From JADJGC01 sp964576925 (lineage in GTDB: Bacteria; Zixibacteria; MSB-5A5; CAIYYT01): a stretch of 64,000 nucleotides of DNA. The stretch is from contig CAZNWJ010000010.1 of assembly GCA_964576925.1 (NCBI GenBank), positions 62,001 through 126,000 on the forward strand, written 5' to 3'. This document shows positions 57,671 through 64,000 of the stretch, in pieces; within the stretch, counting starts at the first letter, position 1; every line of letters begins with the position of its first letter. The notes under the pieces are model-generated. The model was not told the DNA's origin. It worked only from the letters and a program-made list of their open reading frames with translations, and made no database searches. A program made the position numbers and the translations under genes.

Positions 57671-58363
57671 CTACCCACCCAGCGCAAATTCCGCTGCCGC
57701 GCGCGCATGCACCACCGCTGTATCGATCAGCGGCAGGGAACAGTCTTCCGGCTTGATCAACAGCGGAATCTCGGTGCAGCCCAGGATCACTCCGTTCGCA
57801 CCTTTCTTGGTTGATTCATCAATGATGTCCAGGTAACGACGTTTTGTTTCTGGCTTGAAAATCCCGCGCCCCAATTCCTGATAGATCGATTCATGCACGA
57901 ACGTCCGCTCCGGCTCGTCCGGAATCAGGCACTCGATCCCCTGTCGACCCAGCCGCCCCTTGATAAAATCATCTTCCATCGTGAATCGCGTCCCCAGCAG
58001 CGCCACCTTGGTCAATCCAAGTCTCCGAATCTCCGCCGCCGTCGCATCAGCGATATGAAGCAGGGGAATCGAAATCGCATCCTGGACGGCGTCGGCGACC
58101 TTGTGCGGCGTATTGGCGCAAATCACCAGACACTCGGCGCCGGCCTTTTCGAGGCTGACGGCAATCGCGCTCAGCCAGGCAGCCACCCCTTTCCAATTTC
58201 CTGCAGCACTCATGCGCGCCAGCTCTTCCAGATTCAGCGAGTACATATAGATCGGTGCCGAACTCAAGCCTCCGCGTCGCTCGGCCACGATCTGATTAAT
58301 CATCCGATAGTAATCGATCGTCGACAGCCAACTCGTGCCGCCGATTAGTCCCAAAGTCTTCAT
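57671..58363 (-). CDS. Aspartate/glutamate racemase family protein
   Basis: 230 residues. The Asp/Glu racemase fold has its catalytic Cys pair in CANTPHK (Cys about 83) and LGCTEIPLL (Cys about 196), and the start LGLIGGTSWLSTIDYY is the aspartate racemase type. Family members interconvert L- and D-Asp/Glu without cofactors. It is transcribed in the same direction as the dehydrogenase gene, 116 bp upstream of it; co-transcription is possible. Substrate not decidable from sequence. Confidence 0.85.
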   Translation of the reverse strand: MKTLGLIGGTSWLSTIDYYRMINQIVAERRGGLSSAPIYMYSLNLEELARMSAAGNWKGVAAWLSAIAVSLEKAGAECLVICANTPHKVADAVQDAISIPLLHIADATAAEIRRLGLTKVALLGTRFTMEDDFIKGRLGRQGIECLIPDEPERTFVHESIYQELGRGIFKPETKRRYLDIIDESTKKGANGVILGCTEIPLLIKPEDCSLPLIDTAVVHARAAAEFALGG

Positions 58364-58550
58364 TGAGTCCTCGATTCAAGCAAAGTAGCTTTCCCGCGGT
58401 TTCTCATGTCGATTTCAACCGCCCGCAAACCTGTAACACAACTGACTATACGAAGAACCCCGCCGGCTTTCCTTTCGATTCCTCAAATAAACCCAAATGC
58501 GATTGACATTCTCACCGCAGATTGTCAACATCATCCAATATCGATAATCG

Positions 58551-58671
58551 ATTCCCCTCTCGAGAGGGGTGGATCGAGCCCGCCGTTGACGATGCTCCGC
58601 TCTCGTCAGCTCGCGATAGTTTGAGAGAACACTCCTCGCGACTTTCACTGCGGGCTCGAGACGGGGTGTGT
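58551..58671 (+). repeat. Structured repeat element, copy 1 (left of DUF559 gene)
   Basis: 121 bp. Left end: palindrome CCCCTCTCGAGAGGGG (58554-58569). Then an inner inverted repeat TCGAGCCCG (58574-58582) and CGGGCTCGA (58651-58659) surrounding 68 bp, and a right end ACGGGGTGTGT. Its right end is 25 bp before the nuclease gene. Two differences from copy 3 (59414-59534). See findings. Confidence 0.85.
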
Positions 58672-58696
58672 CGATTGCTTCTTAGAAACACGTCTC

Positions 58697-59065
58697 ATGC
58701 GTCAGAAGCACCTATCATACGACCCGAAGCTCAAGCGGCGTGCAAGTGCATTACGCAAATCAGGAAATCTCGCTGAAGTTCTCCTTTGGCAGCAACTCAA
58801 AGGGCGCCAACTGCGCGGCTATGATTTCCATCGACAGAAGCCGATAGGGCGCTACATTGTCGATTTCTATTGCCCAAGTCTCCAGTTGGCGATAGAGATT
58901 GATGGAATCAGCCATGCGGACAGAGAAGAGTCCGATCGAAGGCGCCAACTAGAACTCGAAGAGATGGGAGTGCGACTTCTTCGATTTTATGATTGCGACG
59001 TTCGCAATAATCTGGAAGGTGTGCTCTTGGCGATTGAGGAATGGATTGTGGCTGATTGCTCGTGA
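58697..59065 (+). CDS. DUF559 (Vsr/MTES-1575-like) endonuclease
   Basis: 122 residues of the DUF559 family, a PD-(D/E)xK-type nuclease fold. A conserved Glu in GNLAEVLLW (about 26), Asp in RYIVDFYCP (about 56), the ExD of LAIEIDG (about 67) and a C-terminal VRLLRF strand are visible. The ATG lacks an SD. The gene sits between copy 1 (25 bp upstream) and an inverted copy 2 (8 bp after the stop) of a structured repeat. That arrangement suggests nuclease and repeat form a mobile or maintained unit (inference). Alternatives include a repair enzyme by analogy with Vsr. Confidence 0.88.
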   Translation: MRQKHLSYDPKLKRRASALRKSGNLAEVLLWQQLKGRQLRGYDFHRQKPIGRYIVDFYCPSLQLAIEIDGISHADREESDRRRQLELEEMGVRLLRFYDCDVRNNLEGVLLAIEEWIVADCS

Positions 59066-59073
59066 TACCGGGA

Positions 59074-59197
59074 ACACACCCCGTCTCGTGCCCGCGTCTG
59101 ATCTCCCAACAGTAGACCGGGGGCCAATATTCAGCATCAATTGCCACCGTTCGCTTAGAAAGTTCCGGGCACGAGCCACCCCTCTCGAGAGGGGAAT
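59074..59197 (-). repeat. Structured repeat element, copy 2 (inverted, right of DUF559 gene)
   Basis: 124 bp in the opposite orientation to copy 1. The right end ACACACCCC (59074-59082) lies 8 bp after the nuclease stop; the left palindrome is at 59179-59194. The inner stem is CTCGTGCCCG (59085-59094) and CGGGCACGAG (59166-59175), a compensatory A-T to T-A change relative to copy 1. The 71-bp interior does not resemble that of copy 1 by eye. Confidence 0.8.
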
Positions 59198-59413
59198 CGT
59201 TCTGATCGCGTGGCGTCATCGTGAGTGCATCGAGAGGGCCAGACGAAATCTGGAAAGTGAGAAGGGATCCTGTTGTCGGAGATCTCCTCTCGAGTGGGAT
59301 TAGTCAGAAGACATAGCAAATCCCATCACGAGTCTTGGGGTTAACCGGCAACCCCTTTGAAAGGTTGAATCAGGAAGACTGCCAACTTCATTCCCGTTTC
59401 TTAGGATTAGTCA

Positions 59414-59534
59414 ATTCCCCTCTTGAGAGGGGTGGATCGAGCCCGCCGTTGACGATGCTCCGCTCTCGTCAGCTCGCGATAGTTTGAGAGAACACTCCTC
59501 GCGACTTTCACTGCGAGCTCGAGACGGGGTGTGT
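59414..59534 (+). repeat. Structured repeat element, copy 3 (solo)
   Basis: 121 bp, direct orientation, differing from copy 1 at only two positions (palindrome C to T, and G to A in the right arm of the inner stem). It stands alone, ending 22 bp before the stop of the convergent hypothetical gene. The G to A leaves one inner-stem mismatch. Confidence 0.85.
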
Positions 59535-59556
59535 TCCTTACTCCCGCCAGGCTGAC

Positions 59557-60045
59557 TCAGTCATCACATTCCCACTCACCACCAACCGCCTTACGACACT
59601 GCATAAATGCCGGCGCATCGAACTGCACTTCGTTAGTGTCGATCAAGTAGTAGTGCGAGAACACGAACGGGGAGGCCGGAATTTCGGCGATATAATCCGG
59701 GACAAGCTCTGCAAGTCTGAGCGCCGGTCTCCCCTCGCTGTTTTGGTGTCGCTCGAGCGCTGCCACGATCAGGTCGCCGCGCCCTTTGGCGACGTCGTAG
59801 AGCGCCGAACCAATAGATCTCGCTGCGATCACTCCTGCGGCAACAATCAGGAATCCCGTTAGAATCACGGTCTTTCGACGATGTTTATTCCAGACCGCAT
59901 AATACAACCCGATCGGGATCGGTGCGAAGATGCTCAAGAACAGCAGATGGTTGAACACGGAAATTCCGACCACGTAAGCCGATCCCAACACCCCTACCAC
60001 GCAAGTGACCGCCTGAGCCGCCAAAGCCAGCGCCAATCGATTCAA
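59557..60045 (-). CDS. Membrane protein of unknown function
   Basis: 162 residues: about three membrane helices in the first 90 residues (6-26, 32-52, 60-82) and a soluble C-terminal tail of about 75 residues with FVFSHYYLIDTNEVQFDA and Cys at MQCRKAVGGEWEC. TTG start directly after GGGAGGGGTAGGCA, which lies in the end of the acyl-CoA dehydrogenase gene, so the two are coupled. No family recognised. Confidence 0.65.
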   Translation of the reverse strand: MNRLALALAAQAVTCVVGVLGSAYVVGISVFNHLLFLSIFAPIPIGLYYAVWNKHRRKTVILTGFLIVAAGVIAARSIGSALYDVAKGRGDLIVAALERHQNSEGRPALRLAELVPDYIAEIPASPFVFSHYYLIDTNEVQFDAPAFMQCRKAVGGEWECDD

Positions 60046-60048
60046 TGC

Positions 60049-61251
60049 CTACCCCTCCCACTTCGGCGGCAAACACCTCACCTCATGATCGGTGCGGAAG
60101 CCCAAATAGTAGTCCGCCTGCATCAACTTGTGTATCTCCCGCGTGCCCTCGTAAATCGCCGCGCCCTTCGAGTTGCGGAAGAACCGTTCTACCGGGTACT
60201 CGTCTGAGAATCCGTACGCCCCGTGAATCTGCACCGCATTGTACGCCGCCTTCTCCGCCTGATCGGTGCAGAACCACTTGGCCAGGGAAGTCTCCCGCGT
60301 CGAGCGAATCCCTTTGTTACGTAGCCAACCGACCTTCATCCACAAATGCTGGCCCGCCTCGTAACCGTAGATCATCTCGGCAAACATCTCTTTGACCAAT
60401 TGGTGCGCCGCGATCGGCTGTTGGAATGTTTTGCGGGTTAGGGCATAGTCCTTGCAGGCATCCATACACGCCTTGATGAGTCCGGTCGATCCCGCTGCTA
60501 CGGTGTAACGTCCGCCGTCGAGACAGGACATCGCGATCTTGAATCCCTCGCCTTCGAAACCGAGTAGATTTTCCGCCGGCACCTCGACATCCTGCAAAGC
60601 GATCCACCCCGTCTTGCCTGCGCGCACGCCGAGTTTGCCCGTAATCGATCCTGTCGTCACGCCCTTGAAACTACGCTCGACGATAAATGCCGACAGCCCC
60701 GTGTGATCGCGCTTCTTCTGCTTGTCAGTGTCGGTCCAGGCGAAGATCAGGAACATGTCGGCGACTTCGGATAGTGATATCCACATCTTCTCGCCGTTGA
60801 GGATGTACTTGCTGCCCGCCTTCTTGGCAGTGGTCAGAATTCCCACGGCATCAGACCCCGCTGCCGGCTCGGTCAGGCCGAATGTGCCAATCTTCTCGCC
60901 CTTCGCCTGCGGGATCAGGTATTTCTCCTTCTGCATCTCGCTTCCCCAGGTGAGCAGCGTTAGCGAATTCAAACCGATATGCACCGAGAAGATCACGCGT
61001 GCTGAGGTGTCGATATACTCCATCTCCTCGCACACCAGGCCGAGCGAGATATAGTCCAGCCCCAAGCCGCCGTATTTCTGCGGAATACATACACCGAGCA
61101 ATTCCGCATCCTTGAGCCGCTTGAGAAACTCAGGATCATTCTTGTTGGCACGATCCAGCTCGGCAATGTGCGGCTTCAGGTACTTGTGCGCCACGTCGCG
61201 CGCCATCTGCTGCGCGCTTTTGTGGTCATCGGTCAATTCAAAATCAATCAT
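60049..61251 (-). CDS. Acyl-CoA dehydrogenase
   Basis: 400 residues. The N-terminal helical domain, the FAD and substrate signature FGLTEPAAGSDAVG (about 125-138), the middle beta domain (ILNGEKMWISLSEVADMFL) and the C-terminal domain with the catalytic Glu in YEGTREIHK (about 368) are all present. It oxidises acyl-CoA to enoyl-CoA with FAD and an electron-transfer flavoprotein. No ETF gene is adjacent; the following small membrane gene is coupled. Chain-length preference is not decidable. Confidence 0.92.
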   Translation of the reverse strand: MIDFELTDDHKSAQQMARDVAHKYLKPHIAELDRANKNDPEFLKRLKDAELLGVCIPQKYGGLGLDYISLGLVCEEMEYIDTSARVIFSVHIGLNSLTLLTWGSEMQKEKYLIPQAKGEKIGTFGLTEPAAGSDAVGILTTAKKAGSKYILNGEKMWISLSEVADMFLIFAWTDTDKQKKRDHTGLSAFIVERSFKGVTTGSITGKLGVRAGKTGWIALQDVEVPAENLLGFEGEGFKIAMSCLDGGRYTVAAGSTGLIKACMDACKDYALTRKTFQQPIAAHQLVKEMFAEMIYGYEAGQHLWMKVGWLRNKGIRSTRETSLAKWFCTDQAEKAAYNAVQIHGAYGFSDEYPVERFFRNSKGAAIYEGTREIHKLMQADYYLGFRTDHEVRCLPPKWEG

Positions 61252-61440
61252 GATCTATCTCCATCAAGCTTTCATTTCGCAATCTTTTAATCGGAACTCC
61301 CGCTCGCTTTGCCCCAATCTACTTGACCTCGCCATCAGGCCCTAAAGGGCGCGCTTTCGATAACGCGCTTCAATCGCAATCTTCTGGCCGGTTCACTCCT
61401 GGCGCTGCGCCCAGGTGGGCGCGGCACCGTTTGGGTTTTT

Positions 61441-61476
61441 CCCCTCTCCCCTTGGGAGAGGGGGCAGGGGTGAGGG
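61441..61476. repeat. Palindromic REP-like repeat
   Basis: CCCCTCTCCC-CTTG-GGAGAGGGGG (61441-61462) is a near-perfect hairpin; GCAGGGGTGAGGG follows. The same style of hairpin plus GGGGTGAGGG is a widespread bacterial repeat type and is similar in build to the repeats at 58551. Single copy here. Confidence 0.6.
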
Positions 61477-61512
61477 CTCTTCCCAACAAACACATTTCGC
61501 CTTGTATAATCA

Positions 61513-62544
61513 ATGATGAATCGCCATCATCGCGCCATGTTCCGCATTCTCTTCGCCGTACTGATCGGCCTGTCGTCATCTGTCGGAGCTTTCTCGCTCG
61601 ACTCCGCTTACGTCGCTCAACTCCGCCATGGAATCTCCCTCACCATGACCGAGCATTTCGACTCAGCCCGCGTCGTCTTCGGCGCGCTCGTGAAGCACGA
61701 TCCCAACGACTTCGCCGCCCGTCTCTATCTGGCCGGCGTCGACCACGCCGAGATGCTTGATCGAGAAGAATACGACCGGAAGGACAAATTCAAGAGTGAT
61801 GCCGAACACGCCATCGAACTAGCCGAGGATGCCCTCAAGCGCGGCCACGATTCCGCCTGGGCGTATCTGACTATCGGCAACGCCCATGCCTATATCGCTT
61901 CGCTCGAAGCCAAGGACGGCAGTTGGTGGACGGCGATGCGCCGTGGCCTGAAAGCCAAAGGCGCCTATCTCGATGCGCTCAAAGTCGACCCGAATATGTA
62001 TGATGCCTACCTCGGACTCGGTACCTATCACTACTGGAAATCCGCCAAGACGGAGTTCATCAACTGGCTGCCGCTCGTGGGTGACCGCAAGGATGACGGC
62101 GTTGAAGAACTGCACCTTGCTGTCGACTCGTCGCTCTTCTCCAGTGACCTCGCGCTCAATTCACTGGTCTGGATTCATCTCGATCGCGAACAGCCTGACC
62201 AGGCACTGGTCTGCGCACAGCGGCTCTCTGTCAAGTATCCGAGCAGCCGCCTGGTGCGTTGGGGGCTGGCCTTTTCCAACTATTCCGCAGGACGCTTTCA
62301 TGAAGCGCTCGACCACTTCGGCGCAATCATTGCCTCGCTCGAAGCCGATTCCACGCAGAACTACTTCAACCTGATTGAGTGTCGCTTCCACCGCGCCGAG
62401 ATATATGAACGGGTAGGGCAACCAAACGTGGCCCGGGATGAATATCAGCGCATGGTCGAATACCCGGCAAGTGATGAGGACAAGTCAAGACAATCCAAGA
62501 AGCTCTCACACGCCCGAAAGGCGACCAAAAAGTCCCTGCGCTGA
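61513..62544 (+). CDS. Exported tetratricopeptide-repeat-like protein
   Basis: 343 residues. A short hydrophobic N-terminus (MFRILFAVLIGLSSSVGAF) serves as signal peptide. The rest is TPR-like helix pairs: DSARVVFGALVKHDPNDFAARLYLA, YLDALKVDPNMYDAYLGLGTYH and FHEALDHFGAIIASLE show the pattern. ATG 61513 and 61516 are adjacent; no SD. A TATAAT lies just 2 bp before the ATG (61505-61510), so a leaderless transcript is conceivable. Role: likely envelope scaffold or binding protein. Confidence 0.78.
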   Translation: MMNRHHRAMFRILFAVLIGLSSSVGAFSLDSAYVAQLRHGISLTMTEHFDSARVVFGALVKHDPNDFAARLYLAGVDHAEMLDREEYDRKDKFKSDAEHAIELAEDALKRGHDSAWAYLTIGNAHAYIASLEAKDGSWWTAMRRGLKAKGAYLDALKVDPNMYDAYLGLGTYHYWKSAKTEFINWLPLVGDRKDDGVEELHLAVDSSLFSSDLALNSLVWIHLDREQPDQALVCAQRLSVKYPSSRLVRWGLAFSNYSAGRFHEALDHFGAIIASLEADSTQNYFNLIECRFHRAEIYERVGQPNVARDEYQRMVEYPASDEDKSRQSKKLSHARKATKKSLR

Positions 62545-62562
62545 CGCTTGGCCGCGATCGAC

Positions 62563-63924
62563 TTACGCAGCACCGGCCGATGCCAGGCCTTTAGGATCGA
62601 GATTTACCACAGCGTCAGAGTTTAACATCCCCAAGAGCATCCAGAAATAGACCGCCCACGACCCGTGTCCTAAGAATCCATGTGACTCAAAGAATCCGTA
62701 TGCCAGCGTGCCGAACAACATGGCAATAACCACCGAATGGACCCGCCGTCGCGTGGATGTCGGGGCATTGCGCCTGCATTTGAATTGCTGCTTGAGCAGG
62801 GAGTAATAGAATATACTCAGGATGGTGAAGCCGACGACCCCTGTTGACATGAGGACGTAGAGATAGAGATTGTGCGGCGCAAAGCGCGTCTGGGGATCGG
62901 CATAAAGCAGATTCTCTACGAAGTCGTTCCACATGATGCGACCCGCCACTGCCTCCTTGGGAACATTGAATCCCACGCCGAAGAGCGGATTGTCAGCGAA
63001 CGCTCGCAGCCCTTTTTCCCAAAGGATCGTGCGGTGTGTCGTCCCGCCTTGCAGCCGCAGCGCCGTTACGCCCGTTTCTCTCAAGCTGGGAACTGCTATG
63101 ACAATGATCAAAGCCACCACGCAGGTCCCTAGGAGAATGGCCAGTATCCTTCGCTGGCGCTCGAGCGTCAGGTAGGTTACGACCTGCACGAAGACAGCCA
63201 GATAGCCGGCTCGCGACCAGCTCAGCATCAGGGCAAGGGTGCCGAACAGAAGACAGACGAGAAAAGCGGCACGGGCAAAGCGCGAACGGACTACGATACT
63301 ACCGATTGCCACCGCCGGCAGCGTGAAGGCCATGAAGACCCCGAGCATGTTTGCATTCTGAAACATGCCGCGAACGCGAATCAAACCCTCCGTGATCAGT
63401 TGGTTGTAGCTTGCTACGCTAGCGGTCAATACGGCTAACGCAAATGCCGCGAGAAGAATCAGAAACTGTGTACGCGTTGTGCAGAGACGACGGACGACGT
63501 AGTATGCCGGTATCATCGTCGCGAGGCGCGCAACCTCGCTGAGACTTCCGCCCGGCGCGATTGCCAACAGGCTGCAGACCATCGACCAGGCCAGAAACAG
63601 TGCAAAAAGCGCTTCGTGCCGATCGAGTGCCAAAAAACGAAACTGCATTCTGCCCAGCACGCGCGGCACAGCCAGCACAAAGAAAGTGATGACGATACCC
63701 CACTTGGCGTAGCGGATGAGTTCGTTGCTGAGTCCCGGAACCTCGCTGACGTGAGAGGTTAAGATCATGATCAAGGGGAGTCCGACCGCCGAAAGCATGG
63801 CAAATACGACAACACTGCTGACCGCCACAAAGGCTGCCGTCGCTGCCGGGCCCAGCACAGCCAGCAGTGACAGAAGCGTTCCATCCAGGACACCGAGTCC
63901 GATTTTGAGCCCGCGTGAATTCAT
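62563..63924 (-). CDS. O-antigen ligase / polymerase-like membrane protein (Wzy_C)
   Basis: 453 residues with about twelve membrane helices. The Wzy_C-type region shows SWSRAGYLAVF (about 243), and the long periplasmic loop with the conserved FGVGFNVPKE and APHNLYLYVL. Such proteins join undecaprenyl-linked glycans to lipid A or polymerise surface glycans. GGGAG lies close before the ATG. It converges with the TPR gene by 18 bp; the neighbour to the right is also minus-strand (fragment). Confidence 0.85.
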   Translation of the reverse strand: MNSRGLKIGLGVLDGTLLSLLAVLGPAATAAFVAVSSVVVFAMLSAVGLPLIMILTSHVSEVPGLSNELIRYAKWGIVITFFVLAVPRVLGRMQFRFLALDRHEALFALFLAWSMVCSLLAIAPGGSLSEVARLATMIPAYYVVRRLCTTRTQFLILLAAFALAVLTASVASYNQLITEGLIRVRGMFQNANMLGVFMAFTLPAVAIGSIVVRSRFARAAFLVCLLFGTLALMLSWSRAGYLAVFVQVVTYLTLERQRRILAILLGTCVVALIIVIAVPSLRETGVTALRLQGGTTHRTILWEKGLRAFADNPLFGVGFNVPKEAVAGRIMWNDFVENLLYADPQTRFAPHNLYLYVLMSTGVVGFTILSIFYYSLLKQQFKCRRNAPTSTRRRVHSVVIAMLFGTLAYGFFESHGFLGHGSWAVYFWMLLGMLNSDAVVNLDPKGLASAGAA

Positions 63925-63938
63925 GAGGCTCCCAACGG

Positions 63939-64000
63939 CTATCCGAGAGGTCTCTTTCGCAAGTCACGCGCGATAACCTGCAGACGGTTCCAGATGTCCA
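63939..64000 (-). CDS. C-terminal fragment of a gene cut by the window edge
   Basis: Reading the minus strand inward from the edge gives the C-terminal residues DIWNRLQVIARDLRKRPLG and a TAG stop (63939-63941), 14 bp before the O-antigen-ligase-like gene. Placement and frame suggest the end of an upstream gene in the same operon; the product cannot be named. Confidence 0.35.
   Translation of the reverse strand, partial: DIWNRLQVIARDLRKRPLG

Noticed and set aside
58551..59534. CRISPR array.
   Set aside because: Copies are 121-124 bp, in both orientations, spaced irregularly and include a gene; not a CRISPR pattern.
61505..61510. TATAAT as a -10 promoter box of the TPR gene.
   Set aside because: Only 2 bp before the ATG and no -35 match at 16-18 bp; too weak to list as a promoter.

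Overview
The window looks like a chromosomal segment of a moderately GC-rich, diderm bacterium of the FCB group, most likely candidate phylum Zixibacteria or a close relative. The reasons are three large secreted proteins that end in an almost identical two-repeat dockerin-like tail (ISDAVYLI-GYIF-GGPAP), a gingipain-type C25 peptidase, FtsX/MacB-type permeases of about 790 residues, an outer-membrane DUF3570 barrel, and many lipoproteins. The lineage is inferred; no rRNA or tRNA gene was recognised in the window.

Layout. 1-604: start of a sigma-54-dependent response regulator, divergent from a seven-gene export operon (2095-15516, plus the adaptor at 815). The gap between them carries a candidate -24/-12 promoter and two inverted repeats. 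The operon holds one HlyD-type adaptor, two LolD/MacB-type ATPases and five large FtsX permeases. 15589-21904 (minus): a secreted M1 aminopeptidase with a dockerin-like tail, then a second MacB-like set (adaptor plus two permeases) with no ATPase. 22163-28252 (plus): a DinB-like protein, a 1040-residue propeller protein with a dockerin-like tail, and a coupled three-gene cassette of a B12-type radical SAM protein between two four-helix membrane proteins. 28325-33631 (minus): a secreted protein of about twelve GND/GDD repeats, then a DprA-like protein paired with a RecQ helicase fused to a phosphoribosyltransferase. 33892-43220: flavin reductase, a giant C25 peptidase, a GIY-YIG protein, and a TlpA / DUF4266 / DUF3570 / ApbE operon (minus).

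43470-55578 (mostly plus): a lipoprotein, a chemoreceptor with a CxxCH heme-type motif, aquaporin, an unrecognised gene, a hybrid histidine kinase, proline iminopeptidase, a small four-helix membrane protein, a membrane protein (minus), a phytase-like lipoprotein and a GT87-like glycosyltransferase. 55579-56147 is a hairpin-rich gap. 56148-58363 (minus): dihydrolipoamide dehydrogenase and an Asp/Glu racemase. 58551-59534 holds a DUF559 nuclease gene flanked by inverted copies of a ~121-124 bp structured repeat, with a third copy nearby. The right end has an acyl-CoA dehydrogenase, a TPR protein, an O-antigen-ligase-like protein and a fragment of one more gene.

The most interesting items are the DprA plus RecQ-PRTase pair (30323-33631), a candidate defence or DNA-processing module, and the DUF559 nuclease with its covarying, inverted repeat element (58551-59534). 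Next come the heme-type chemoreceptor, the ApbE-linked operon and the GND-repeat protein. GTG and TTG starts are frequent here; several starts were chosen by Shine-Dalgarno (SD) spacing and signal-peptide fit rather than by the longest frame.
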